A DNA stretch of 64,000 nucleotides, taken from positions 71,806,134 to 71,870,133 of the forward strand of contig NC_064435.1 of NCBI RefSeq assembly GCF_023343835.1, in the 5' to 3' direction. Shown in pieces: positions 47,315 through 60,155 of this stretch. Under the pieces are notes generated by a model. It was not told where the DNA came from, did not search any database, and worked only from the letters and a program-made list of their open reading frames with translations. Position 1 is the first letter of the stretch, and each line of letters begins with the position of its first letter. The position numbers were made by a program, and so were the translations under genes. Origin of the DNA: Lagopus muta (Eukaryota > Chordata > Aves > Galliformes > Phasianidae).

Positions 47315-49502
47315 CTTCCCAAGACTTCTACTGGTCAAATATGACTCTGTTGGTTTTTGTTGTGTCTGGACAGCATGAATGGTCTTTGTTTTTAGGAAAA
47401 ACTTCCTACTAAGTTTTGCCTGTTCCGGAAGGGAGAGCTATGCCAGGAACACATTTTTTGCTATTCTAGAAAATGGAGATTGTTGCCTTAATTAATAAGT
47501 TACTTTAGGATTAGTTATGGTAGGAAATAATTTCTGTAGTTATTAAGTTGATGTAGCCATGACTTCATCAGTTCCTGGTAGAAATAAAAGTGATTTTTAC
47601 TAGAGATTTACTTCTTACTACATATTCTAGAATTGAATAAAAATGAAAAGAACAACCTTAAAGCTCCCTTTCAAATTGTGTTGATAGATGTAGGTTAGTA
47701 TTCAGATGTAGAAGAATTTCATCTCAAGTTGTTCAATACACAGAGGAGCATCTTCTGGCTTTGGTATGGTATTCTACGTGACACTGATATTAAAACCAAA
47801 GTGTAAATTCCAGAGAGCTATCTTTAGGTTTAATTCACCTCTCAGGAACTTTTCTCTTACATAGGAGAGGAGGTTACTTTCCAGTAAGGTGGAAGGTTGC
47901 ACATCCTATGCCGCGATCAAGTCTGTGAAAGTTTCTGGGTTCAGAATTATACCCAGTGTCTGAATTAAAATGTTCAGACATGAAAAGTGTCACCCTTAAG
48001 ATTTTTTTTCCAAACCGTTTTTCTTTGCATTTTTATGTATAGAGTCTACAGTCTGTTAGGAAGTTTTCATTGGCATTCCTTATGCATGGGTAGAATATTT
48101 TGCTTGTGTCTTTGTTTCTTTTGGGAAACTATTGCTATTTATTTCTTTGTGAGTGTACCTTTTGTCACAGTATTTGGTTGTCTTTGTGGGGGAACATGAA
48201 TGCTTGTTGTGAGTATTTTGTCTCTTGCCAGGAACTGCTGGAACAAAGGTGAATGTGAAACTTCCTCTCTCTCAAACAATTACTAATCTTTCCCACTTTG
48301 GTTTCAAGTGGCTGCAAGCAAGAGTTTTTCTCATAACTGAGAAGTTATCCAACTGTGAATGGGCTCACAGCTTATCAAGAAGTAAGGCAGGAACTGGGAG
48401 TAAGCGGAAGGGTTAGTTTCTGCTCAGTTGTCCAGGAATTTATTGATTTGAAGCATTGTGTTTTAATTAAGGGCTTTGGCGGTGATGTCATTTGCTTCTC
48501 ACCATAGGATGTCAAACTGTATTTCTGTCTCCAGCTGCTGAACTAAAATGACTGTCCAGCATCTTAAAATTGAATGTGTTTCTCTAGTTCAGGGTCAGCA
48601 AATGGGGTGCAATTAAAGCACACTGTTCTCTATGTGTTCTGAGCTTGGGAGGAAGTGTTGGAGGAGCAAGTTGGACAGAAGTGAGCATCGCAGAATTGCT
48701 CCTTTTTGGGTTTCCTACTTTCATTTTGACAGGCTTCACTTTCTATAGAGAATTCTGTGGATGCCTTTCTGTGGATAACATCTCTTGCTTTTCCCTCTCA
48801 ATCACCCCGTCCTTCACTGAAGTGTAGGGTTTCTTAATTAAGTCCCTACATGAGCAGCAGCATTCCTGGAAAGTGAAGTTCAGCTTCCATAGGATTAGCT
48901 TCTAAACCAGAACAAGTCTGGACAGACATAGGAGCCTTTAAAGCAGGAGTGCTGGCAGTTAGTGGCTGTGTGGTTTGTCTGTTTGTACCTTTCAAGCACT
49001 GATTAATCATATCCATGTTTTCCTCAGTTTTCTTCCTAAATCAGATATCAGCACTTGGCTGAAAGGAATGCGGTAGGTTGGACGCAGAGACTGGTCTTCT
49101 TGTGAATCATACTATTAATTGGTGTGTTGCTGAGGATTGCCATCCATGGTTTTGAGTGACTGTGGGAGGAAATGTAAGACAAATTGTGAAGGATTCTGAA
49201 AATTTAGGAGACATTTTGGAGCCAAGACCAGGTTATTAACTGTGCACTTGAAGAGAAGAAAAATCCTTAAGCATTCTTGCTTTAACCCTGCAATTGCTGG
49301 CTTATGACTAGCAAGTGGAGTGTAGATAGAATCTCTTAGGAGAATGAGTTCTACTGGTTTTAAGTCTCCCTTTAATATTAGTTGAAGAAATCCTGTATTT
49401 ACCAAGGTCTGGAAGTGGTGCTACTTCTCCCTTGAAGAACCCCTAAGTCTGCTGGCTCATTCCCTAGAACAACATTTTGGAAAAGATGGCTGAAGTTCTT
49501 TG
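47315..49502. other. intron 1, no repeat or gene recognised
   Basis: AT-rich intron. No transposon landmarks, exons or RNA genes were recognised. Confidence 0.45.
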
Positions 49503-49948
49503 TAGAATCATCATAGAATGGCCTGGGTTGAAAAGGACCACGGTGATCGTCCAGTTTAACCTCCCTGCTATGTGCAGGGTTGCCAGCCTCATCTAGTGGT
49601 TGCCCAGAGCCACATCCAGCCTGGCCTTGAATGCCTCCAGGGATGGGGGCAGCCACAACCTTCTTGGGCAGCCTGTTCCAGTGCATTACCACCTGCTGTG
49701 TGAAAATCTTCCTCCTAATATCTAACCTAAACCTCCCTCTCAGTTTAAAACCATTCCCCCTTGTCCTATCACTATCCACCCTCTTAAACAGCCATTTCTC
49801 CTCTTGTTTTTATGCTCTCTTCAAGTACTGAAGGCCACAATGAGGTTTCCCCAGAGCCTTCTCTTCTTCTGGGCTAAGCAAGCCCAGTTCCCTCAACCTT
49901 TCTTCACAGGTGAGGTGCTCAAGCCCTCTAAGTATTTTAGTGGCATCT
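49503..49948 (-). mobile_element. CR1 LINE 3' fragment (antisense)
   Basis: The reversed CR1 starts 'tagaatcatcatagaatggcctgggttgaaaaggacc'. It passes through 'cagcctggccttgaatgcctccagggatggggg' and 'tctaacctaaacctccctctcagtttaaaaccattcccccttgtcctatcac'. It ends in ORF2 sequence ('ttctgggctaagcaagcccagttccctcaacctttcttcacaggtgaggtgctc'). It is about 445 bp, moderately diverged and 5'-truncated. Confidence 0.94.
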
Positions 49949-52900
49949 CAGTGTGCCAGATAATTTCAGTAGGTAGTGTTTTCCACTAGAGTTCAAAAGC
50001 AAGTTTAAAGAATTATTGGGGTTATTACCGATTCCTAATCTGCTTTAAGTGTACTCTACAGAAGCTGTGAGGTAATAGAGGAATTGATTCTCTTTGACCC
50101 CTTCATACTCAGCATGTCTGAACTGCCCCTGAAGCCCTCTGCAGTTTCTTTTTCTCTATCTTGAGTGAGCTCTACTTTTCTACAGAATGAAGAGGCTTCT
50201 TAGTAATGCTTGCATATGCTATACATCACCTGGTTGGGTTTTGATCTCTTGAGTTTCTGTAGAGCAATGGAAAATAATTTTGCTAAAAGCAAAAAGAGGT
50301 GTTATCTCTTTACCACCCTCATTGGTTTGGATGCATGCGGCCAATAAATATTGTTGGTACTTCAGTAGAGTTGTAGGAGAACTGGGGAGTAATCCTTAGT
50401 TGTCAATGGCTGTATGTCAGAACTAGAAGTAACAGAAGTGTTCCACCTTCTCTCTTTCTCTTCACAAGCAGTAAATACTCTTACATTCTGTTGAAGGTGA
50501 ACTTAGAAGCTCTTTCTCAACATTTACTATGTTGTAACAACGTAACACTGGTGCACTTGAGGATTTTTCAGATGACTTCATGTTGTCTTGACAACAGGAG
50601 GTTTTGAGGAGGAAGTTCAGTATAATCTCAAGCAAAGCCATGAGTTGTGGGAAGGGATATGTATATATGGAAAGGTAAGGTTTTTTTCTAGACTGTCTCT
50701 GTTGGATACCTGCTGAAGTCTTAAATCAACTAAAGCACTACTTGTATGAGTGCCTCACAGTCAGTAGGTCAGACTGCTTCACTGGATAATTATCTAATGA
50801 ACTGACTGCTTTTAGCTATGAATGTGCCTGAAATAGAAGGCTTGTTTCTTGTAATGCTGTATTTGAATAATAGAACTGTATTGTCAATTTTCACTATTAA
50901 AATGTGGTAATATTCTGATAGGGCCAGTCAGACATAGAGTTGCCTCCTGAAGTGGGGGGGTCAGGAAAAGCCCAACACAAGTGATATGAGAATGGAATGT
51001 GTTAAGGAGGCTGGAATCCAGATTTGCAATACTTCTCTTGAGAATATATAACTCACATCAGTTACACAGGAAGGTCATTAAATTTTGGCTATCTTCTGAA
51101 ATGCATCAGCTGAGTCTTGTTAAATCTAGTTGCCAGCAGACCAGAAATCAACTAATTGCATTTTTCATAAACAGTTTACCATAATGTTTTCATAGCTGCA
51201 ACAGAGAAGGAAAGGAAAATATATACCCTGTGTTTTCTGTCATAGGTCATATTTTAACCTGAAGATATGGCCTTCATGTAGGTATTCTTCTCTTCACCAG
51301 TGGGTTTTTGTTAGTTTTTCTTAAAAACAAGGAGTTTATTTCATGCTGCCTGCTACAGGTATTAAAAACTTTTAAGAGCATCTTCATTAAAGGTAGAATG
51401 TGACTAATATTTTAATGCCTAGATAGTGCTAACATTCATGTTCTGTTGTTAATATATATTAATGCAGTGCACTGAATAGACCCAGTGAAGCATGACAGCC
51501 CTAGTCTATTTATGCAGGGCTAACCTTTTTGAGGAGTTAGGGGTTAAAATGAATTCACCGATGTATTCACCTTGTTTGCTGTCTGTGGTGGAGATGATGA
51601 CACTAGATGTAATAAGCTGAGTGTTCCCCTGGGAATTCCCAGTGGGGTATTCTGCGGTAATGGAGACAAGGAAGCTGCATCTGGGCAGTGGTGGATTAAC
51701 TCCTAGAATGTGGAGCAATACAATCAGCTTTCGTAAATATAAATATGTTGCTTACCTCCAGTTGCTGAAGGAGTAACTTTCATCTTTCCTTTTCCCAGAA
51801 TGCAGAGTTAGAGTAGCTTAGTATTATTTTTCCTGTTTGGTTGTAGTCCAAGAGACCTCGAGAATCTGGCTCGTAAGGCAGTCAGTCCTGAAGTGTTTTT
51901 ATCTAAGTTGGAAAGAGTTTGATCAGTTTGAGAGGTAAGCAAGCTTTTTTGTGGGTTTTTTTTTTTTTTTTTTTCTCTATTAGCTTGCCACTTACGTGAA
52001 GATTTGCTTTGAAGTAAAATGGGTTTATCATTTGATAGCATGGTTAATCTGATTCTTTTGTGAAATCTGGCAACAATTCTTTGTAGTTCAGTGACTGCCT
52101 GTGAGGTGAATAAAGCCTTGGCTGTGGTCTTGCATGGTGATGGTTGGCATTACTGAGACTGCTGCAGCTCAGGCAGTGCTAGTGGAGTTCAGACAGCACA
52201 GTGATGTTTGATATCCTGAGGTAGTACCCCTTAGTTACACTTCCTAACTGCTCAGAGTAAATTGCAGAGAGGCTAACATGCTGTTCTATGCTTATAGCAC
52301 AGTTGTGTCTTCAGAGGAGTGTAAGGATTTGGCTTCTGATATATAGTTTTAGGAGTAGTGTGGGAGAGTGGGCACTGCAAGTGCTGATGTTTTGAAAATG
52401 TTTCTTGGGACCCAGACAAAAAGTCATGTCTGGAATATTTCTGTTTATTGTCTATGAGAGGCACAGGAAATAAGAAAGCCCAACTAAACTACAGCAGCCA
52501 AAGGAAAATTTAGGAGTCACAGAACACTGGGCCTTGCTGTCCACTGTCTCTATTTGCATTTCTCATAAATCTGGTGACAGAACTAGATAAAAGCTCCTTG
52601 ATCTGGAAGGAGGCAGAAGTTCAGAGCCAGATTATCAAGTAGAGAAGGGAGAAGTCTCTTCTTTCCCTCAAGATTTCCAGCCCTGAAAGTGAGCGCTCAG
52701 CGCCAAAGCTACAGGTGAGTCTACAAGCAGGATTTTCTTCCACTTTCACTTAAAGGTCTTGATTTTTGTACTGTGAATCAGGGTTGAAGATAATAGTGGA
52801 GGATGCGAAGGACTGATGTGCTGCTGAAGTGTGAGGAAATTTGTGTAAATCTCCAGGTTTGGCAAAATTTCAGTTACTTCGTGAAGATAACGACCTGCCA

Positions 52901-55900
52901 GGTTTCCTAAATTCTCCTGCCTCAAGGCAAAGTCATTTGTATTTTCTGACTTCTGTTTTTCTTGCAGCTGAAACTATTCAGTCTTTAGGTTAAACAGAAG
53001 CATGCAAAAAAATTTTTTTTTAAATTTAAATCTGGGCATTTGGCCATAATAAACAGACTAGAGTTGCTGCTTCTTTGAACGTTTAATGACAATAAAATAA
53101 ATTGTTACAGAGTACCCTATGCCTCATTTGTAGCAAAGCACCACTTATCTCGGTGTTGTGTGCACATGTGTAATGTATAAATGCCATTTAGATTTGAATG
53201 CCTCTATTTTTGACGCTAACCTCAACTGGTGGTTGGTTCCTTGGGATTCATTACCATGCTTTCTGCTAACCCAAAACATGTACTTGACCTGTGAAAGTGT
53301 GCTGCTGCAGTGGGGACTACTTGCCTTCTTCTGTAACATGTAGGATTTTGAGTATTAGTCCTTCAGAGCGGTCTAGTTTTTTATCAGTTTCCATCAGGGA
53401 GTGACTCAGTGTGTTGTGTTGTGTTGTTTTGTTTTTTTCTTTCTTGGAGTTTAATACTAATTCTTTGCTTCTGGATTCCTAGAAATGTTGTGTATTGATT
53501 GTTCAGGTGATGCTCGTCTCTCTCTCAAGGTTGAGAGCTTGGGGTTCCCTTGCAAACTGTCCATCAGTTAGTGCTTGAAATCAAAATCTTACAGGAAATT
53601 ATAAACAGTGGCAGAGGTAGTAATTTGATGAAAGAGACTGCATGGGTAAGACTGTAAAGATGCTTTTGGAAGTACCTTTGCCCAGTCCTCGGGAATACAG
53701 GTACTGGCTGAGATAAGGAGTCCTTGGAGCCCCGGAATCCTATCCTCCACTGGAAGTCTAAATGTGTTCTGAAGAAAGAGAATCAGGAGACAGACCTACC
53801 AGGGGATCTCAAGACATCTGCTAGGGATTCAAGTAACTGCATGAAGATTTGTAAGAATCTGTAAGGTAGAGATTCAGGGATATGACTGATAGATGAAGTA
53901 GGAATGTAAGATATACAAGATGTGCTTTTTCTTGTTACTACTTAATTGCTCCTTATTTGCATGACTACAGCTGAAGCATTTAGTGTAAGTAAAACGCTGC
54001 AACTGTTTTTTGTTTTAAAATTAAATCCTACAAGTTGAGGCCATGTGTCTTGTAGAGTTGTTTAAAAAATGTTTCTGACACCTTGTGGTTGAGCCCAGAG
54101 CAGCAGCAATGGGAAAAATTTCATTAGCAAAGGAAAGTAAATTTTTCCTTGCTGTGTAATGATGCTTTTCTGGCTCTGCTTTAAAGTGCAGCCATGTTGT
54201 GTGACAGTGTATTAACCTAGTTGTCTAAGCTATTCCTCTCCTTTCAAGATAAGATAATTAATTGAAGCTTCATGAATTTGTATTGAACTATAAAGGACCC
54301 TTCTAGGGTTCTGGAAATTCAATTTTGTCATGTGTATAGTGCATCACATGTATAGTACATTGGATTTATGGACAGTAAGAAATAAAGCTGCCTTTTCTCA
54401 AGGCTTTTATTTTTCCTGCATAAGCATTTTTATTGTTCATCTGTTTTCAATAGCTCTCAATAAGGGATGGGTTTTATAAAACATTTTTACAGTAAAACCT
54501 TTGAAGCGTGTCATTACTTGGGTTCATCTTACCCTGAGAAAGCTTTTTCTCAAATACTTTCCTTGTATTACATGGGACTGCTGTATCTCTTAGCTGTGGC
54601 CTGGACTTGATGGGACCAACTGGGACGGCTTTCACTGAGAGTGACTGTCAGCAAGTCTAAGCCTCTGTGTACCTATGTAAGGAATGTTCTTATGGGCATC
54701 TCTGCTCTGCTCTGCTTGGAAAAAGCAAGACAACCTTTAAAATAGAATTGAGAGCTCATTTACCAGATGACTTGATGAGCTAATTCTAACTGGTAGTCTT
54801 AGGTCTAGTTTGGCTTATACTGGGAAAAGGTCATTTCTGGATACAGTGTGTAATGGTTTCCTCAGATCTGGTAAAGTGTCCTTGGAAAGTCTAATCTGAG
54901 ATCCTTACCTGCGTAGAAGCTTTGCATGGGAAGAAATGTTTGTTGCTAATGGACGTTACAATTTCAGCTAATGTTTGTAAGGTTGATCTGGCATGTGAAT
55001 TTCAAATAACTTGTGCAGAAATCCTTTATGGACTTGAACCTATTCCAGGGTTTTAAGAGGAGTAGGAACGCTGGGTCTAAGTTTCCTCTTTGGTAAGGAC
55101 AGAAGACAGGCAAACAGACACATTTACTATCTGTGATTATTGGCTGAATCCTACAAAAAGAGGATTTTGTAGCTTGATAACAGCTATGACTCAAAGCTGT
55201 TTAACTTGCATGTCTCTCTGTTTGTAATTATGTAATCTTGCTTAGGCTCACTTTTCGTAAATACTGGTTTCTATATAGTGAGCATTTCCTTCAACATGAA
55301 AATAAAAGGCAGTTTTGAGACATTTTCCCATCACAGGCTAGGGTAATCCATGACTAAACAAATGTCTGATGGCTATGGCTGGACTTTTTCTGTAGGTCAT
55401 ATTTCTCTTCAGATCTGGTAGGGTCTTTTGCTCTCTCCTGGACTGTACTCTTAAAAGAAGAGTGCCAAGTACTCTAAATCCTTAAGGTATTATACTAAAA
55501 GCTGAACACTCCCAGCATCTGCTTCTCTCCTCCAAGGAATACTCCTGTTACTGGCTCATTTGCCATGTTTTGTATCTCCTGGCAGGAGCAGCTTCTGGTA
55601 GCTGGATGTCAGATACCCATAGACGTGTCAACATTGCTTTGCTTCCACACACGGGAGTCAGTGTTAATACTTAAGGTTACAAAGAGTAACTGGGGCTTGG
55701 AAATGTCAGTTGCTCTGGTCCTCTCCATGTTAGGTCACCAAATGGCTGTGACAGGTGAGCTAAAAAGTGGGGGAACCCACTTCAGGGAAACTCCTCTTGC
55801 AGTGCCATAAGAGGAGAGGGAACCTAGTCCTGACAATTTTTTTTTTTTTTTTTTTAGTGTTGATTTTTAGGTATAATGTTAATCTTGTAATTCTGGAAAT

Positions 55901-55920
55901 TCAGAAGCAATGCAACTGCG
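49949..55920. other. intron 1, no gene recognised
   Basis: AT-rich intron of about 6 kb. Homopolymer T runs of 19 nt lie at 51,956-51,974 and 55,837-55,855. The latter ends only about 65 bp before the second mariner copy. No exon or recognised element was seen. Confidence 0.45.
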
Positions 55921-56923
55921 AGGGCTGCTCTAAAAGTAATGTCTCTTATTTTATTATGTTGCCCCATGATGTCAAAGGCAGATCACTGAATTGTAGAATC
56001 ACCAAGGTTAGAAAAGACCTCTAAGATCATCCAGTCCAATCGTCCACCTAATACTAATATTTCCCACTAAACCATGTCCCTCAGTTCAACATCTAAGTGT
56101 TTCTTGAACACCTCCAGGCGCAGTGACTCCACCACCTCTCTAGGCAGCCCATTCCAGTGCCTGACCACCCTCAGAGAAGTGTTTCCAAATGTGCCAGGGG
56201 AGATTCAGGTTGGACAATTTGAGGCCATTCCCTCTAATCCCGGTGCTAGTTACATGGGAGAAGATGTTTATCCACACCTCACCACTACCTCCTTTCAGGT
56301 AGTTGTAGAGAGCAGTAAGGTTTCTCTGAGCCTCCTCTTCTCCAGACTGAGCAATCCCAGCTTCCTCAGTCACACATAAGACGCGTGCTCCAGACCCCTC
56401 ACCAGCTACACTGCCCCTCTTTGAACACACTCCAGGGCCTCGATGTCTTTCTTGTAGATATTGATGGTATGGCAGTAAAGGTTAAATGTTCCCACCAGTA
56501 TTCAGTTTCATTTTGTTGCTATGTGAGAGATGGCAGCAGAGGGACAGCCTGATGGAGTGGTTTCTAGCATGGAAGTACCTTTGAAGCAAAGGTCTGTCAC
56601 TGAATACCTCCATATGGAAAAATTGGCACCCACTTACACTCATTGATGTTTAGTGAATGATTATGGAGACCAAAGAGTAGATGTGAGCACAGTGAGGCAG
56701 TGGTGGTGTGTTTCTGCAGTGGTTACAGTGGGTCACCTCCACTGGTGTTGATTTTCATCAGCGTATTTTTAGTTGCTGGTGAAAATGCATATTTAATGAT
56801 GGTGACTGTTGAAAAACAATTTTGTAGCTAAGAATTTGCTCTATCAAAATAGTGTTACTTTTTTTGTATTAGTTGTAGTTTCCATGGGAGTAAAGTAGGA
56901 GGCATTAGTTTTGGAGCAACCTA
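55921..56923 (+). mobile_element. mariner-type DNA transposon, copy 2, split by CR1
   Basis: This is the same element as at 5.84 kb. The left end AGGGCTGCTCTAAAAGTAAT and the reverse complement of the right end, AGGTTGCTCCAAAACTAATG, are inverted repeats. The interior aligns with copy 1 throughout once the CR1 at 55,985-56,456 is removed. The remaining N-terminal transposase trace from about 56,570 reads KQRSVTEYLH and, after a TGA, YGDQRVDVSTVRQWW, the helix-turn-helix region typical of mariner. The catalytic centre is absent. It is more diverged from the apparent ancestral frame than copy 1 at several codons. Confidence 0.85.
55985..56456 (-). mobile_element. CR1 LINE fragment nested in mariner copy 2
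   Basis: The reversed CR1 tail runs from 'ctgaattgtagaatcaccaaggttagaaaagacctctaagatcatccagtccaatcgtc', through 'cctccaggcgcagtgactccaccacctctctaggcagcccattccagtgcctgaccaccctcagagaag', to ORF2-proximal 'gaacacactccagggcctcgatgtctttcttgta'. GAT lies at both junctions (55,981 and 56,457) and may be a short target duplication. The mariner sequence resumes exactly where it left off. Confidence 0.93.
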
Positions 56924-59253
56924 CATACTTATTATTTAAATGTCAGGTCTTTATTATAAGCTGGAATTGTGTTATGGCTTGCCATTCATTCATTCATTTA
57001 AAATAAATGAAAGCCACTATGGAAACTGGTAAGTGATTTTAAAAGAGTAGTAGTGAGATGTGGTTCTCACTTTGTGTACAGATCAAAAATAAACATGTGG
57101 AAAATGACAATCTAAGTAGTTATAATTGCTCTCACTATGGCTGTATCATCAGAGGTCTTTCCATTCAGATGTCATTCCGTTCCAAGACATTCAGGCTTTC
57201 TGCCTTGAGATGATCAAGCTCAATACCTTGCTTGGTTTTCACAGTTAACTATATGAAGTCCATCTTTTGTTTTCTGCTTTGTTATGCCTTCCAGTAGAGA
57301 GTCCATGAGCTGAGGCTTGCTACTGTAATTATTTTTCTGTTTGTATTCTCTTCTAGATTATCTTCAGAAAATCTACAGCAGGCATTGGACACTGAAGTTC
57401 AAGCAGCCTGTCTAGGCTGTTTTAGTATCTCTGCCATTGGAGCTAGCAGTGGTCTATGTTTTAAGCCCTGAAAATAAGTTGGTTTCATTCCCAGTGATTT
57501 TCTTGTTCAGTTGCATAATTGATGGAAACATCTGAAGTTGACTATTAATTATGATTGCCCCTCTTCTTTTAATATGATTTTGCCTGAAGATCAGGATGGT
57601 GTTAAGGGTGACCACACAAGACCCAAGTATTTATGCATAAGACAGCTCCAGCCTGTTAGTGCTTTTTTCCTGAAGGAGGTCTGCTAAGCAGTCAGAATAG
57701 TTGCAGGAGTTCTTAGTGTTCATTGCAAAAGTTTTCACTTGTGCATGAGTGTCTTCTCTTAGCTTTTAATGCAAGTGGGGTTGCAGATCTTACAAAGAAT
57801 ATGCAGATAGTAATATTATAAACATAATTTCTTGCAATAATTAACATGTAGTAACATAGGTGAGAGTTAGAAAGGTCTAGTTAGAAATTAGCTTTACCAC
57901 TTTAATGGAATTATTGGAACTTTTGATTTAAAGATAAATGAGAATATATTATTTTTATGTTAAAAATAAATCTTAATGGCCTGCAGGTGGTTAGATTTTT
58001 TTTGTGGTGAATTTCAGTGCCAATTTTTCTTAAATATCTGACTTCATAGAGTTAAAAGTGCAGTACATATAAAATTATTATCTGATACATCATATGGAAT
58101 TAAATTTGAAGTTTTGTTTGCTACTTCATACTGTAGAAATCCAACCTTAGCATCAGAACAACTTATGATAATTTACTGCAGTTATTGTATACAGTGGAGA
58201 AGCTTTTAAAAGGTTTCTTATTCTCGTAAGTTTTCATTTGAACATGCAAAGTGCTCTGAAAAAGACAGTGCAACCTCATATCTTACTTGTATTTTACGTT
58301 GTCTGGGAGCCACTTTCTTTACAGAGCTTTGATGGCCAAATCTACAGATCTTTTCTCATGTGTGGAACCTTGGTGTTTGTACACCCAGACCAGGTGTTCT
58401 AGAAAACATGGGTTAGACTTAAAGGAAATAGCTCAACTTCCATAACATTACAGCTATTTTAGCTATGGATGTTACTTTGCTGAACGAGGTTCAACAGCAG
58501 CATTTTGCCAGCAGCGTCTCAGGTTGAGAAGACCACCCTAGTGACTTGAGTGAAGAAGGGAGAAATTAAATGCTGATGGGGAAAAAAGACTGAGATAGCC
58601 CGATTTTCATCCTTTCTAATTCTTTGCTTGTTGAAATGTCAGACAATTGACTGCATTCACTCCATTAGACTTACTCATCTAGTTTTAATTAAATCCTCTG
58701 ATACAGCTTTCCTGTTGGGGAAGGGGGGGAAGGGAGGTTGAAATGAAACTTGTTTTTGAGTGAACAAAAACTTGGCTGATGTGAAGAGTATAGTAAGTTA
58801 TTTTCGAGAGGGAGTCACCACAATGAGGATGCTACCAATGGTGTTCCCTCAGAGACCTGTCTTGAGTAACGTTTTTGTTATTGACTTTGAACTAATGAAC
58901 TCGAGCAATATGTAAGTAACAATGGGAAGTGTTCCCACTGCAAAAGGTCTACACTATGCTACAGAAACAAAACATTATGGAGTAGAAAAGTAGAAGAGGC
59001 ACAAATTTGGCGGTGCAAGAATCCGAGTGATGCATGGAGAGGGATCAGCCCAATGAAATCTATAATGTGTATCTCATTGATTGAAAACTGCTAAGGAGAG
59101 GGGTCACAAGTGTGTTTCTTGTGTGAACTGTCTGTGGATTGTTAGCATGGTTATAGCTGGAGGCAGGGAAAGGCTACTGTGCCTTAGGGAAAGCATTTCT
59201 TGATTTAAACTATAATAATTTTTTTTTAATCTTTTTTATCTTTATTTTTTTTA
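56924..59253. other. intron 1, possible LINE trace
   Basis: No gene was recognised. At about 58,838-58,895 'aatggtgttccctcagagacctgtcttgagtaac' is reminiscent of the GVPQGSVLGP region of a CR1-like reverse transcriptase, but it is interrupted by stops and too worn to annotate firmly. A T-rich low-complexity run (59,213-59,260) leads into the inverted repeat. Confidence 0.4.
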
Positions 59254-59303
59254 ATCTTTTACACAGTCTCTTACATATACATAAAAGAGACTGTGTAAAA
59301 GAT
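59254..59303. repeat. perfect 19-bp inverted repeat with 12-nt loop
   Basis: The left arm ATCTTTTACACAGTCTCTT (59,254-59,272) and the right arm AAGAGACTGTGTAAAAGAT (59,285-59,303) are exact reverse complements around the loop ACATATACATAA. The left side is preceded by a T-rich tract with no matching A-rich tract on the right. It is shorter than an animal pre-miRNA stem. It could be the paired ends of a deleted TIR element, a replication-template-switch palindrome, or a chance product. Confidence 0.9.
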
Positions 59304-59898
59304 GATATTTAGAGGGCCTAAATGGCAGTGTTGATATAAGCCAGAACAACTGTAGGAAAATGCTGTTACAGTGCTTGGAGAAAGTGGGAACTCTACCTCC
59401 CATATAGACCTCTTTTTAAGACTGTGGTGTGTTTTGGACAGTGAAGATAGAAATGGGACTTGTTTCCCAGAGGCAGAACGAAGTTGTGAGTGATATGCTT
59501 ACTTTGTACTTCTGGTGGGTCATCCTTGGTTCCTCTATGAAAATACAAGGGGATATAAATCAGCAATGGAGAAACAGGCTGAAAGTAGAAGTTGTAATGC
59601 TTGATTGTGGTAATTACATTTCAAAAATTAACTTCTGTTACTAGAGTTAGGGATACCAAGCAAGAGGTCAGCTGCTTTGATGGTACTGACCTTTCTGTAA
59701 TCTGTGGAGAAGGTAATTATCTGAATTAAAAAGCCTAGAAAATTCTAACATTTGTGCTTGCTATTTTGTTGTCTTCCTTTTGGGCCTTAAGTTTTCATGG
59801 AGATTCAGTGGCACAGTTACTCTGCACACCTTTTATCCCAAGAGAAGGAAACCTGTAAGGATATAAGCTACGTTTACCCAGTACTGAAAGAAGTCATG

Positions 59899-60155
59899 TT
59901 CACAGGCTATCCTGAGTTGGAAGGGCCCCCTAAATCCAACTCTCCACCCCACACAGCAAGGCTCAAAATCCAAACTATGTATATGAGAGCACTGTCCAAA
60001 TGCTCCTTGAACTCTGGCGCATGGGGTCGTGCCCACTGCCTCTGGTGCAGACCTTTTCCCTAACCTCTAGCCCCATGCCATTCCCTTGGGCCCTGCTGCT
60101 GTCACAGAGAGCAGAGTTCAGTGCTGCCCCTCTGCTCTCATGAGGAGCTGCTGCC
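59899..60155 (-). mobile_element. CR1 LINE 3' fragment (antisense), distinct subfamily
   Basis: On the - strand it reads as a CR1 tail: 'ctcatgagagcagaggggcagcactgaactctgctctctgtgacagcagcagggcccaagggaatggcatgggg', then 'ctgcaccagaggcagtgggcac', 'ttcaaggagcatttggacagtgctctcatatac', 'tgtgtggggtgg', and 'ccttccaactcagga' at the end. This is the divergent CR1 3' UTR class with the CAGGGCCCAAGGGAATGGCA motif, unlike all other copies here. Confidence 0.85.

Noticed and set aside
58800..59200. Possible ancient reverse-transcriptase trace (GVP-like segment)
   Set aside because: Only a short motif-like stretch with several stops could be seen. It was not annotated as an element; a profile search with CR1/L2 reverse transcriptase would decide.
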